A stretch of DNA of 45,263 nt from an uncultured Lachnospiraceae bacterium (GTDB lineage Bacteria > Bacillota > Clostridia > Lachnospirales > Lachnospiraceae): the NCBI GenBank assembly GCA_947630485.1, contig CANRHU010000022.1, forward strand, positions 1 through 45,263, in the 5' to 3' direction. Made by a program: the position numbers and the translations under genes. The notes under the pieces are model-generated. The model ran no database searches. It was not told the DNA's origin and saw only the letters and a list, made by a program, of their open reading frames with translations. Shown piece by piece: positions 33,374-42,448 of the stretch; within the stretch, counting starts at the first letter, position 1, and each line of letters begins with the position of its first letter.

Positions 33374-35455
33374 ATGATTCGAAAATACGTTTTTGGAGAT
33401 CCGATTGAAACGGAGGCAGTCATCGCGCAGATTCCGGCAGAGCCGGGAGTATTCACGGAGGACCACGTGCGGCTGACAGCCGGGACAGAAGGAATGCATG
33501 CTTTTTCTTATGGACTGGCCGACAAAGACCGTATCTACGGTCTTGGCGAAAATATCCGCGGAATCAATAAGCGCGGCTGGCGCTACATTTCCAACTGTAC
33601 CGATGATCCGAACCATACGGAGACAAAGAATTCTCTCTACGGTGCGCATAATTTTCTGATCGTGGACGGCGCTGACGGCCGCTTTGCCCTCTTTATCGAC
33701 GCCGGACAGCAGGTCGTTTTCGACTGCGGTTATACGGACCGTCAGAAGCTGACAATTACCGTAAGCGAAGGGGGATTTGCGCTCTATATTTTGGAGAGTG
33801 ATTCCCTTCTGGGACTGGTTCATGAGTTCCGTTCCATCATAGGCCGCAGCTACATTCCGCCGAAGTGGGCGTTCGGGTACGGACAGAGCCGCTGGGGTTA
33901 TAAGTGCGCCGATGACATACGCAGGGTTGTCCGCGGACACCGCGAGAAGGGCGTCCCGCTGGACAGCGTTTACATGGATATCGATTATATGGAGCGCTTT
34001 AAGGACTTCACCGTAAATGAGGAGCGCTTCCCGGATTTTCCCGCGTTCGTCGAGGAGATGAAGGCGGAGCATATTCATTTGGTTCCCATCATCGACGCCG
34101 GCGTAAAGATCGAGGAAGGTTATCCCGTCTACGAGGAGGGCGTTAAGAATGGGTATTTCTGTAAAAATGCGGACGGCTCCGATTTCGTGGGCGGCGTCTG
34201 GCCGGGGCGTGTTCATTTCCCGGATGTGCTGAATCCGAAAGCAAGGCGATGGTTCGGTCATTGGTATCAGGTTCTTCTGGACGCGGGCATCGAGGGCTTC
34301 TGGAATGATATGAATGAGCCGGCCCTGTTTTACAGCGAAGCGCATCTTCAGGAAGCCGCGAAGATGCTGAAGGATACGAAGATGGACAATGTTGATATCT
34401 GGAAATTCTTCACGCTGAAGGATATCCTGCTGAATATTGCCAACCGGCCGGAGGATTATAAATTATTTTACCATAATGTCTGCGGAAAAATGGTTCCGCA
34501 TGATCGGGTACATAACCTCTATGGCTATAATATGACCCGCGCGGCCGGAGAGGCGTTCGAGGAATTGTCGCCGGAGAAGCGAATCCTTCTCTTCTCGCGT
34601 TCCTCTTATGTAGGCATGCACCGCAGCGGCGGTATCTGGATGGGCGATAATCAGTCCTGGTGGTCCCATCTTCTCCTGAATCTGCAAATGCTGCCGTCCT
34701 TAAATATGTGCGGTTTTCTGTATACCGGCGCGGACCTGGGCGGTTTTGGCGCAGACGGCACGGAAGATCTGCTTCTGCGCTGGCTGGAGCTGGGAATCTT
34801 TACCCCTCTGATGCGCAATCATTCGGCTCTGGGTACACGCGAGCAGGAATTCTACCAGTTCGGGGCGGACGACAGCTTCCGCCGAATCATCGGTCTGCGC
34901 TACGCGCTGCTGCCGTATCTCTACAGCGAGTTCATGAAGGCGGCCCTTGGCGGGGAAATGATGTTTGTGCCGCTGGCCTTCGTGTGGCCGGAGGATGCGA
35001 TGGCGGCTCAGACAGAGGATCAGCTGATGGTGGGCGAGAGCATCATGATTGCGCCTGTCTATAGACAGAATGCGGACGGCCGCTATGTGTATCTGCCGGA
35101 GGAGATGAAGCTGTACCGGATGCGCAGCGCGGACGATATGGATGCGGAGATCCTGCCCGCAGGGCAGCATTATGTGAAAGCGGCTCTCGACGAGGTGCTG
35201 GTATTCGTCCGCGCCAACCACCTGGTTCCGATGGCAGCCAGCGCGGAATACGTGGACGCTGTGGACACCTCCCATCTCCGACTCCTGCATTTTGTGAAGG
35301 AGGAAGCCGCCTACGAACTGTATGACGACGATGGAATCAGCCGCAGCGTGACGCTGGAAGGCCATTTGACGGAGATCCGCGCAAAAGCGGAGGGAGATGG
35401 AGATCTTAAGATCTGCGTCAGCGGAGCCCTTGCGCCGCGGTGCGGGCTGATCTGA
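33374..35455 (+). CDS. Alpha-glucosidase (GH31)
   Basis: A 693-residue enzyme. The ATG at 33374 is preferred because AGGAGG (33362-33367) lies 6 nt upstream; an earlier in-frame ATG sits inside the preceding gene. The N-terminal GH31 beta domain contains DRIYGLGENIRGIN. The barrel shows WAFGYGQSRWGY, the nucleophile motif WNDMNEP (about residue 309-315) and the acid/base motif WMGDNQSWW (about 420-428), then the TGADLGGFG loop and PLMRNHS. No signal peptide is present, so it acts in the cytosol, releasing glucose from maltodextrins supplied by MalEFG and the debranching enzyme. The sequence does not distinguish maltose from isomaltose or nigerose-type preference. Confidence 0.94.
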   Translation: MIRKYVFGDPIETEAVIAQIPAEPGVFTEDHVRLTAGTEGMHAFSYGLADKDRIYGLGENIRGINKRGWRYISNCTDDPNHTETKNSLYGAHNFLIVDGADGRFALFIDAGQQVVFDCGYTDRQKLTITVSEGGFALYILESDSLLGLVHEFRSIIGRSYIPPKWAFGYGQSRWGYKCADDIRRVVRGHREKGVPLDSVYMDIDYMERFKDFTVNEERFPDFPAFVEEMKAEHIHLVPIIDAGVKIEEGYPVYEEGVKNGYFCKNADGSDFVGGVWPGRVHFPDVLNPKARRWFGHWYQVLLDAGIEGFWNDMNEPALFYSEAHLQEAAKMLKDTKMDNVDIWKFFTLKDILLNIANRPEDYKLFYHNVCGKMVPHDRVHNLYGYNMTRAAGEAFEELSPEKRILLFSRSSYVGMHRSGGIWMGDNQSWWSHLLLNLQMLPSLNMCGFLYTGADLGGFGADGTEDLLLRWLELGIFTPLMRNHSALGTREQEFYQFGADDSFRRIIGLRYALLPYLYSEFMKAALGGEMMFVPLAFVWPEDAMAAQTEDQLMVGESIMIAPVYRQNADGRYVYLPEEMKLYRMRSADDMDAEILPAGQHYVKAALDEVLVFVRANHLVPMAASAEYVDAVDTSHLRLLHFVKEEAAYELYDDDGISRSVTLEGHLTEIRAKAEGDGDLKICVSGALAPRCGLI

Positions 35456-35530
35456 TTTGAGAAATTTGGGCAGGGATTTTAGGCGTTGATATTTTTGGTT
35501 AGAGATTTTTTGATAAATATGAAATATGGA

Positions 35531-35559
35531 TTGACATTTTCCATGGCATGATATATATT
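35531..35559 (+). promoter_or_regulatory. Promoter of the rubrerythrin gene
   Basis: A consensus TTGACA (35531-35536), a 17-nt spacer and TATATT (35554-35559). No clear PerR box is seen around it. Confidence 0.75.
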
Positions 35560-35607
35560 AGGAATAGTTACTGAAATCAACCTACATATTCAAGGAGGAT
35601 AAGCGTT

Positions 35608-36144
35608 ATGTCAAAGTATGCGGGAACAAAGACAGAGAAGAACCTGTGGGAAGCATTTGCCGGCGAGTCCCAGGCCAGGAACAAATACACTTATTTTGCG
35701 TCCGTGGCGAAGAAGGCTGGTTACGAGCAGATTGCCGAGCTTTTCTTAAAGACGGCGGACAATGAAAAGGAGCATGCGAAGCTGTGGTTCAAGGAGCTGG
35801 GCGAGCTGGGCGACACGCCGACGAATCTGCTTCATGCCGCTGAGGGCGAGAACGCCGAATGGACCGACATGTATGCCCGCATGGCTGACGAGGCCGAGGC
35901 GGAAGGTTTCAAGGAACTGGCTTTCAAATTCCGCGCTGTGGCCGCCATCGAGAAGTCCCATGAAGAGCGCTACCGCGCCCTGCTCCACAATGTGGAGACC
36001 AAGCAGGTCTTCGAGAAGAGCGGCGTCCAGGTGTGGGAATGCCGCAACTGCGGCCACATCGTAGTCGGCACGAAGGCCCCCGAGGTCTGCCCGGTCTGCG
36101 CCCATCCGCAGAGCTACTTCGAAGTAAGGAAAGAAAATTATTGA
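35608..36144 (+). CDS. rbr: Rubrerythrin
   Basis: A 178-residue protein; AAGGAGG precedes the ATG. An N-terminal ferritin-like diiron four-helix domain carries the metal-ligand Glu/His motifs ([36 protein letters not shown]). A C-terminal rubredoxin-like Fe(Cys)4 domain has Cys145, Cys148, Cys161 and Cys164. Rubrerythrin reduces hydrogen peroxide in anaerobes, using electrons from rubredoxin or NADH-dependent reductases. It is a single-gene unit with a strong promoter and terminator, and codons are strongly C/G-ending relative to neighbours, consistent with high expression. It supports an anaerobic lifestyle for the host. Confidence 0.97.
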   Translation: MSKYAGTKTEKNLWEAFAGESQARNKYTYFASVAKKAGYEQIAELFLKTADNEKEHAKLWFKELGELGDTPTNLLHAAEGENAEWTDMYARMADEAEAEGFKELAFKFRAVAAIEKSHEERYRALLHNVETKQVFEKSGVQVWECRNCGHIVVGTKAPEVCPVCAHPQSYFEVRKENY

Positions 36145-36192
36145 AACCTGATGATGAAATCATTTTGAATCAACGCGTTGTGCGCTGATCAT

Positions 36193-36243
36193 GGGCGGGG
36201 GCGCGCCTTGGGGGGGAAGGCGCGCCGCCCGCCCGCTTGTTTT
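36193..36243 (+). terminator. Very GC-rich terminator after rubrerythrin
   Basis: A stem of 10 bp (36200-36209 with 36217-36226) plus 7 bp (36193-36199 with 36228-36234) has one bulged G and a loop of seven G. It is followed by TTGTTTT. Confidence 0.8.
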
Positions 36244-36334
36244 GCATTCCATTTGGAAGATTCCTGAAAAGGAAAAAGGAACAAAATACGGCAAAGTTAA
36301 ACAAATTATTAAGATTTTCCTAATGGAAAAGGAC

Positions 36335-36363
36335 TTGCAATATAAAACGAAAAGTGTTATCAT
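36335..36363 (+). promoter_or_regulatory. Promoter of the polysaccharide cluster
   Basis: TTGCAA (36335-36340), a 17-nt spacer and TATCAT (36358-36363), with extended -10 TGT at 36355-36357. Transcription would start near 36370, some 230 nt before the first gene. Confidence 0.7.
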
Positions 36364-36369
36364 CACAGA

Positions 36370-36601
36370 GATTCATACAAAACCAGACTGTGAAGAGGGG
36401 AGTCTGAAGGCTACTTCTTTCGGGACGGGGTTACATTGGCCAGGGCGGACATCTGTGCGATGTCGGCGCGGCAGCGATTTTCGGAGCAAAAAGGTAATTT
36501 TTATTTGGCTGCGGAAATGGCGAAGCTTACTCTTTTTTAGAGATATCGCGGGCGTATCGACCATGATACGCCCGCGATGAAAGCTTATGTGGGGTTTGAG
36601 A
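36370..36601 (+). promoter_or_regulatory. Structured leader of the polysaccharide cluster with possible attenuator
   Basis: The leader holds a 6-bp hairpin (36448-36453 with 36459-36464). A terminator-like stem (36507-36513 with 36521-36527) is followed by TTTTTT at 36533-36538. An alternative stem (36478-36487 with 36508-36517) would use the same bases and so exclude the terminator. A perfect 14-bp hairpin (36545-36558 with 36565-36578) without U-run lies just before the start codon. The mutually exclusive pairing suggests transcription attenuation. No known riboswitch or antiterminator site was recognised, and the terminator stem is imperfect. Confidence 0.45.
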
Positions 36602-38476
36602 ATGGTGCAAAAGAATGGCTTTTTAGCCCGGCATATTCCCAAAAATAAATGGGTGCAGATGGCGGGACTTCTTGTTATCGATATAGTGATCATCTGTCTT
36701 TCTGCATTCCTGGGGCTGATCGTCCGGTTCGATCTGAGCTGGGCGGCGGTGCCGCCAGAATACAAGGCCGTCGTCATACGGTATCTGCCAACGTACATCA
36801 CCGGTACGCTGGCAGTTTTTTTGTTTCGAAAGATGTATGACATTATATGGAGCGCAGCGGGGGTGAGGGAGGCGTTGAATATCGTCGCCACCTGCGGCAT
36901 CGCGGCCCTTCTGCAGACTGGCGGGATGATGATCCTGCAGTTCCGGGTGCCCAGAAGTTATTACCTGATTTCCTTTGTGACACTCTGCGGGATGGCGCTC
37001 GCGGTGCGCCTCTCCTATCGGATCTGGTTATCGCTGTTCAGCCAGGGGAGGCGCGGAAGGAACGGGAAGAGGATCATGATCGTCGGCGCCGGTACTTCCG
37101 GCAGCGTGATCCTGAAGGAAATACATACCAGCGCTTATGTAAATGACACGGTTGTCTGCTTCGTGGACGATGATAAAAATAAGATCGGAAAGATCTTAAA
37201 CGGCGTTCCCATCGAAGGAAACCGAAATGATATCCCGAAGCTGGCGGAGAAGTACCGGGTGGATGAGATCTATATCGCCATGCCGGCTGCGCCGGCCCAG
37301 TCCCGGAAAGAGATTATCGAAATCTGCCGGAAAACGGATTGCGCGGTAAAGATCCTGCCCGGCATCTATCAGCTGTTAAATGATGAGGTGAGCGTCTCGA
37401 AGCTCCGTGAGGTGCAGATCGAGGACCTGCTCGGCCGGGAGCCGATCCGTGTAAACCTGGATGAGATCATCGGCTATGTCAGCGGGAAGACGATCCTGGT
37501 GACCGGGGGCGGGGGTTCCATCGGGAGTGAGTTGTGCAGGCAGATCGCGGGGCATAGCCCGAAGCGGCTAATCATCTTTGATGTATACGAAAACAATGCT
37601 TACGATATTCAGCAGGAACTGAAGAAGAGTCACCCGGAGCTGGATCTGGTGGTACTGATCGGGTCGGTGAGGAACACGCACCGGATGGAGAGCGTTTTTT
37701 CTACCTACCGGCCGGACATTGTGTATCACGCGGCGGCGCACAAGCATGTGCCGCTGATGGAGGACAGCCCGTGCGAGGCAATCAAGAATAACGTCTTTGG
37801 GACATATAAGACCGCGAAGGCGGCGGATAAGTATGGGGCGAAGAGGTTCGTGCTGATATCGACCGATAAAGCGGTGAACCCGACAAACATTATGGGTGCC
37901 AGCAAGCGGCTTTGCGAGATGGTGATCCAGATGATGGATGCGAGGTCGGAGACGGATTTCGTGGCGGTGCGGTTTGGAAACGTCCTGGGGAGCAACGGTT
38001 CGGTGATCCCGCTGTTCAAGAAGCAGATCGAGGCGGGAGGGCCGGTGACGGTGACGCACCCGGATATCATCCGGTACTTTATGACGATTCCGGAGGCGGT
38101 TTCTTTGGTTCTGCAAGCCGGGGCGTATGCGAAGGGCGGGGAGATCTTCGTGCTGGATATGGGAAAGCCAGTGAAGATATTGGATCTTGCGGAGAACCTG
38201 ATAAGGCTTTCAGGGTATGAGCCGTATACGGATATCCCGATTGAGTTCACAGGATTGAGACCTGGGGAAAAGCTGTATGAGGAGCTGCTGATGGGTGAGG
38301 AGGGGCTTCAGGATACGCCCAACCAACTGATCCATATCGGGAAGCCAATCGAGTTCGACATGGAATGGCTACGGGAGCGGTTGGATGAGCTTTATGAAGT
38401 CGCGAACCATGACGAGAATGGGAAGATCAGGGATATGGTGAAGGAGTTGGTACCGACGTATCGGCCGCAGACGTGA
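36602..38476 (+). CDS. Membrane nucleotide-sugar 4,6-dehydratase (CapD/WbpM/PglF family)
   Basis: A 624-residue protein. I prefer the ATG at 36602 (GGGG at 36590-36593) over the one at 36587, which abuts a hairpin and lacks an RBS; this is not certain. Four membrane spans (from VQMAGLLVIDIVIICLSAFL in outline) are followed by a Rossmann-like domain (IVGAGTSGSVILKEI, about 158) and an SDR domain with VTGGGGSIGSE (about 299). Its active site is STDKAVNPTNIMGASK (about 419-434), in which Met replaces the usual Tyr, the hallmark of this family. The enzyme converts UDP-GlcNAc to a 4-keto-6-deoxy sugar at the cytoplasmic face of the membrane, an entry step to diaminobacillosamine, FucNAc-type and similar sugars. 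It is the first gene of the capsule cluster and has the same GC content as the chromosome around it. Confidence 0.92.
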   Translation: MVQKNGFLARHIPKNKWVQMAGLLVIDIVIICLSAFLGLIVRFDLSWAAVPPEYKAVVIRYLPTYITGTLAVFLFRKMYDIIWSAAGVREALNIVATCGIAALLQTGGMMILQFRVPRSYYLISFVTLCGMALAVRLSYRIWLSLFSQGRRGRNGKRIMIVGAGTSGSVILKEIHTSAYVNDTVVCFVDDDKNKIGKILNGVPIEGNRNDIPKLAEKYRVDEIYIAMPAAPAQSRKEIIEICRKTDCAVKILPGIYQLLNDEVSVSKLREVQIEDLLGREPIRVNLDEIIGYVSGKTILVTGGGGSIGSELCRQIAGHSPKRLIIFDVYENNAYDIQQELKKSHPELDLVVLIGSVRNTHRMESVFSTYRPDIVYHAAAHKHVPLMEDSPCEAIKNNVFGTYKTAKAADKYGAKRFVLISTDKAVNPTNIMGASKRLCEMVIQMMDARSETDFVAVRFGNVLGSNGSVIPLFKKQIEAGGPVTVTHPDIIRYFMTIPEAVSLVLQAGAYAKGGEIFVLDMGKPVKILDLAENLIRLSGYEPYTDIPIEFTGLRPGEKLYEELLMGEEGLQDTPNQLIHIGKPIEFDMEWLRERLDELYEVANHDENGKIRDMVKELVPTYRPQT

Positions 38477-38609
38477 TGCGCCATAGTTACAGCGATAGAG
38501 GCGAATAGTCTTTGGAGGAGCAGTCTTAGAGGGGAAGTCAGCTTAAGAAAGAAGGTTCCCTTTTATATTGGTTATTTTACTGACTTAAAATATATTGGAG
38601 CGGAAGCAT

Positions 38610-39242
38610 ATGTACCGGAAGATTAAACGATTATTGGATATTATTTTGTCGGGAGTAGGCCTGGTTCTGTTGGGGCCGTTTCTCCTGGGAATCGGTCTGG
38701 CAATAAAGCTGGATTCCCCTGGCCCTGTCCTGTTTAAGCAGAAGCGGGTCGGACTCCATAAGTCTTATTTCAATATTCTGAAGTTCCGCACCATGCGGAC
38801 AGATACACCGAAGGATATGCCGACCCATATGCTGGCAAATCCTGATCAGTACATAACCAGGGTGGGGCATTTCCTGCGGAAAACTTCCCTGGACGAACTG
38901 CCGCAGATCATCAACATCTTGAAGGGTGATATGAGTATCATAGGTCCGCGGCCTGCTCTCTGGAATCAGGATGATCTGGTGGCGGAGCGGGACAAGTATG
39001 GCGCCAATGACGTGATCCCGGGGCTGACCGGCTGGGCACAAGTGAACGGAAGGGACGAGCTTGAGATTCCGGTGAAAGCCAGACTGGATGGACAGTATGT
39101 GCAGCATATAGGGTTTCGGATGGACTGTGTGTGCTTTTTGCGAACGATCCTGGCAGTGGTTAAGCATGATGGTGTAGTGGAAGGTGGCACTGGGGAGATG
39201 TATCGAAAACGACTAGCCCCAAAATATAATGTAAAAGTATAA
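38610..39242 (+). CDS. Initiating sugar-phosphate transferase (PglC/WcaJ-type)
   Basis: A 210-residue monotopic membrane enzyme. The ATG at 38610 is chosen; GGAG (38597-38600) lies 9 nt upstream, and an in-frame TTG at 38595 is less likely. The N-terminal hydrophobic segment (LLDIILSGVGLVLLGPFLLG in outline) is followed by PGPVLFKQKRVG, FRTMRTD, KTSLDELPQIINILKGDMS and IGPRP, then GLTGWAQVNGRDE, the catalytic core of polyprenyl-phosphate sugar-phosphotransferases. It starts the repeat unit by moving a sugar-1-phosphate from UDP-sugar to undecaprenyl phosphate, probably the 4,6-dehydrated sugar made by the preceding gene. It has the compact size of PglC rather than the larger WcaJ. A 133-nt gap precedes it with no clear promoter. 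Confidence 0.94.
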   Translation: MYRKIKRLLDIILSGVGLVLLGPFLLGIGLAIKLDSPGPVLFKQKRVGLHKSYFNILKFRTMRTDTPKDMPTHMLANPDQYITRVGHFLRKTSLDELPQIINILKGDMSIIGPRPALWNQDDLVAERDKYGANDVIPGLTGWAQVNGRDELEIPVKARLDGQYVQHIGFRMDCVCFLRTILAVVKHDGVVEGGTGEMYRKRLAPKYNVKV

Positions 39243-39257
39243 AAATGCGGGGTTATT

Positions 39258-40159
39258 ATGAAGAATTTGTTGATAACCGGTCTAACTGGAAAATCTGGAT
39301 TGGTATTTGCTAAGGAATTATCGCGTTCTGATATATTAAAACAGTATAAGATATTCAGTTGCGTCCGTCCCAGTTCTAATGTTCAAACAATACAAAATAT
39401 TTTGCCAGATATAACATTTATAGTTGGAGACTTGAATGATGACGAATATCTGAAGATGGCAACAAAAGGCATAGATATATTATTTCATATTGCAGGAATT
39501 CATTACTCATTAGCGTTAGTAAAGGCGGCCGTATCAAATCATGTCAGGCGAATTATTTTGGTGCATACAACGGGAATATATTCAAAATATAAGGCAGCAG
39601 GAGAAGAGTATCGAAGAGTCGAAAATGACATAGAAAGGTTGCGGGGGGTATTGAGATAACGATATTACGCCCTACGATGATATACGGTAGTTTGAAGGAT
39701 CATAATATTAGTGTTTTTATTAAAATGGTTGATAGATTAAATCCAATGCCGATAGTAAACCGTGCTGAATATAGTTTACAACCAGTGCATGCGACAGATT
39801 TGGGTCGGGCATACATGCAGGTTTTAGAGCATTTAGATGATACGGCAGGGAAAAGTTATACTCTTTCAGGAAGAGATGTTGTATTACTGATTGATATTTT
39901 TCGTATTATTGCTGATGAGTTAGGGGTAAAGGGAATTTATATAAGTGTTCCTTTCCTGATAGCTTATCTTGGTGCGAACATTTTATTCTTTATTAGTTTG
40001 GGAAAGATAGATATGCGTGAAAAAGTGCAGCGATTATGTGAAAACCGTGCATATTCACATGAAGAAGCGACACATGATTTTGGTTATGATCCATTGGTTT
40101 TTGAATCGGGTTTGCGTCAGGAAGTTAGAGACTATTTACTTATGAAAGGGAAAAAATGA
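39258..40159 (+). pseudogene. SDR nucleotide-sugar epimerase/reductase gene, frameshifted in a poly-G tract
   Basis: The N-terminal half (39258-39659, 133 codons) has the NAD-binding motif LITGLTGKSG and a Rossmann pattern. It stops at TAA 39657-39659. The remainder continues in another frame (from about 39647; ATG at 39677), reading ITILRPTMIYGS and HATDLGRAYMQVLEHL, and ends at 40159. The break lies in six G (39643-39648); one extra G would join the halves into about 300 residues, as in intact NAD-dependent epimerases. Possible causes are a real mutation, slippage-based phase variation or a sequencing error. The gene is AT-rich, unlike the two before it, and opens the variable part of the cluster. 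The sugar acted on is unknown; the usual catalytic Tyr is not evident in the N-terminal half, so the exact reaction is open. Confidence 0.8.
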
Positions 40160-41361
40160 ATATTCTGTACATAACAGCAGAAGGTTTTGATACACCAAAT
40201 CCAAATAACCAAATGGCAGAAACAATGATAGGAGATTTTCTTAAATCGGGACATTCTGTACATTTGGTTCAGAGTCACCGTAAGGGAATAAATCCAGATG
40301 TTCCAGAATCTCTAACCCAATATGTAAAATTTAGCTGCGATACAATCCCTCGAAAGGTAGTTGATAAATCTCATTTCGTAAAGCGGTATCGTAACGATGT
40401 GCATTATGCTTTTACAGCAATGAAGCATTGGATAAAGGTGAAAGATCAGGATGTTATTTATTTGCAATCCAATCCTACGATAACCTATCATTTAATATTA
40501 TTAAAATTATTTCAGAGATGCCCGATTGTATATTCTATTTATGATGTTTTTCCTGGACACGCCTATGATATAGGAGTGATAAAAAGCAAGTTAATTTATA
40601 AAATTTTGCAGTTTTTACAGAAACCGAGTTACACATTAGCTGATGCCATTACTGTTTTATCGAAGGACATGAAGGAAAAGGTTGTTGAACAAGGAGCCCC
40701 AGCTAATAAGGTTTATGTGGTACCGGCATGGTTTGACGTCAATACAGCTCGGGAGATACCTAGGGATAAAAACAGATTCATAAAGAAATATAATATACCT
40801 GAGGATCGGTTTTATGTACAATTTGCCGGGAGTATTGGCTATGTGTTCAATTACAGGACGGTCATTGAAGTAGCTAAAAGGATTCAAAAAGAAAAGAATA
40901 TCAATATACAAATTATTGGTGACGGACCTGTCAAACAGAAGTTTGTAGAAGAAGCCAAGAAATTAGAATTAAATAACATTATATTTTATCCGTTACAGCC
41001 TGTGGAGTTGGTACCTGATGTTTACAGCGCCTGTGATTTATGTATGATTCCATTAAAGCGGGGAGTTATTGGAAATGGGGTGCCAAGCAAGGCTCCAATT
41101 CTTATGGCTTGTCATAGGGTAATCCTGAATTCTGTCGAGACAAATTCCAGTTACGCAAAAATGTTTATTGAAAATAATATGGGATTATCATTTGATATTT
41201 TGGACTATGATGGTATGGCAAATGCCATTATTGAATTATCTCACAAGCCGGAAGAAATACATTATATGGCAGATAATGCATATCAATATGGAATGAAAAA
41301 TTATTCAAGTACGCGCAGCATAAAAAAGCTCATGCGTATTTTAGAAAAGACAAAACGATAA
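40156..41361 (+). CDS. Glycosyltransferase family 4 (WbuB-like)
   Basis: A 401-residue GT-B enzyme. Its ATG overlaps the previous stop by 4 nt (ATGA). The N-terminal acceptor domain begins MNILYITAEGFDTPNPNNQM. The C-terminal donor domain has VQFAGSIGYVFNYRTVIEVAK, IIGDGPVK and LVPDVYSACDLCMIPLKRGVIGNGVPSK, matching the WbuB group that transfers N-acetyl-L-fucosamine or related sugars in O-antigen clusters. Its place beside capE and capF supports a 6-deoxy-L-amino sugar donor, but the sequence alone does not fix the linkage. Confidence 0.88.
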   Translation: MNILYITAEGFDTPNPNNQMAETMIGDFLKSGHSVHLVQSHRKGINPDVPESLTQYVKFSCDTIPRKVVDKSHFVKRYRNDVHYAFTAMKHWIKVKDQDVIYLQSNPTITYHLILLKLFQRCPIVYSIYDVFPGHAYDIGVIKSKLIYKILQFLQKPSYTLADAITVLSKDMKEKVVEQGAPANKVYVVPAWFDVNTAREIPRDKNRFIKKYNIPEDRFYVQFAGSIGYVFNYRTVIEVAKRIQKEKNINIQIIGDGPVKQKFVEEAKKLELNNIIFYPLQPVELVPDVYSACDLCMIPLKRGVIGNGVPSKAPILMACHRVILNSVETNSSYAKMFIENNMGLSFDILDYDGMANAIIELSHKPEEIHYMADNAYQYGMKNYSSTRSIKKLMRILEKTKR

Positions 41362-41401
41362 ATGATTTAGAAACGTACAGATTAGAAAAGAGGTATTTAT
41401 T

Positions 41402-42448
41402 ATGTTTAAGAATAAGACGTTGATGATTACTGGTGGTACTGGTTCTTTTGGTAATGCGGTGCTGAAACACTTTCTAAATACAGAAATTAAAGAGATACGA
41501 ATTTTATCACGAGATGAAAAAAAACAGGATGATATGAGACATGAGATACAGATGAAACGTCCAGAGAGTGCGGAAAAGGTGCACTTTTATATAGGTGATG
41601 TAAGAAATTTTCAAAGTGTAAGAGACGCGATGCATGGCGTAGATTACATTTTTCATGCGGCGGCGCTTAAACAGGTTCCAAGCTGCGAATTTTTTCCTAT
41701 GGAAGCGGTTCGGACTAATGTGATAGGTACGGATAATGTTTTACATGCCGCTATTGATGCGGGAGTAAAGCGGGTGGTTTGTCTTTCAACAGATAAGGCG
41801 GCGTATCCAATCAACGCGATGGGGATTTCTAAAGCCATGATGGAGCATGTGATTTTTGCGAATGCAAGAGTGGCGGCTGAGCGGGAGGGTACTATTATCT
41901 GCTGCACTCGTTATGGTAATGTCATGTGCAGCAGGGGCAGTGTTATCCCGCTGTTTATCGACCAGATAAGAGCGGGGAAACCGATCACGATTACAGATCC
42001 GAATATGACCCGTTTCCTTATGAATCTTGATGAAGCAATTGGGCTTGTAACATTTGCCTTTGAACATGCTTTACCAGGAGATTTGTTTATCCAAAAGGCA
42101 GATGCATCAACAGTTGCGGTTCTTGCTAAAGCCATTCAAAAATTATTTGGAGATACAGGGACGAATATCATTGGTACACGCCATGGAGAGAAATTATATG
42201 AAACTTTGATGACGCGTGAGGAGCGGTTGCGTAGTGAGGATATGGGGAAATATTATCGAATTGTCGCCGACAGCAGAGATCTCAACTATGATCATTTTCT
42301 GGTAAAAGGAGAGGTACATACGATGGCGGATGAAGCATATACAAGCCAGAATACGAGATTGTTGAATGTAGACGAGACTGTAGGAAAATTACTTACTGTT
42401 GATTATATTAAGGAATTACTTGGAGTAGAAAGTGGGAAGCAGGAGTGA
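41402..42448 (+). CDS. capE: UDP-GlcNAc 4,6-dehydratase/5-epimerase (CapE/FnlA)
   Basis: A 348-residue SDR enzyme; AGAGG precedes the ATG. It has the NAD(P) motif GGTGSFGNAV (about residues 11-20) and the catalytic stretch STDKAAYPINAMGISKAMMEHV in outline (about 130-151), with Met in place of the SDR Tyr. Unlike the membrane dehydratase upstream it is soluble and short, the size of CapE. In Staphylococcus aureus CapE makes UDP-2-acetamido-2,6-dideoxy-beta-L-arabino-hexos-4-ulose from UDP-GlcNAc, the first step to UDP-L-FucNAc. The next gene encodes the following enzyme and overlaps this stop by 4 nt. Confidence 0.92.
   Translation: MFKNKTLMITGGTGSFGNAVLKHFLNTEIKEIRILSRDEKKQDDMRHEIQMKRPESAEKVHFYIGDVRNFQSVRDAMHGVDYIFHAAALKQVPSCEFFPMEAVRTNVIGTDNVLHAAIDAGVKRVVCLSTDKAAYPINAMGISKAMMEHVIFANARVAAEREGTIICCTRYGNVMCSRGSVIPLFIDQIRAGKPITITDPNMTRFLMNLDEAIGLVTFAFEHALPGDLFIQKADASTVAVLAKAIQKLFGDTGTNIIGTRHGEKLYETLMTREERLRSEDMGKYYRIVADSRDLNYDHFLVKGEVHTMADEAYTSQNTRLLNVDETVGKLLTVDYIKELLGVESGKQE

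Noticed and set aside
36370..36480. Cyclic-di-GMP or other known riboswitch in the capsule leader
   Set aside because: A GGGGTTAC stretch is reminiscent, but the conserved core motifs of GEMM, cobalamin, FMN, SAM, TPP and lysine riboswitches are absent.
36191..36580. + strand open frame between rubrerythrin and the capsule cluster
   Set aside because: It starts inside the terminator hairpin, spans the promoter and leader, and has no RBS or recognisable product.
39642..39650. Programmed -1 ribosomal frameshift in the SDR gene
   Set aside because: The G run could slip, but no stimulatory hairpin or pseudoknot is evident right after it, and such a signal is not known for this family; mutation or phase variation is simpler.
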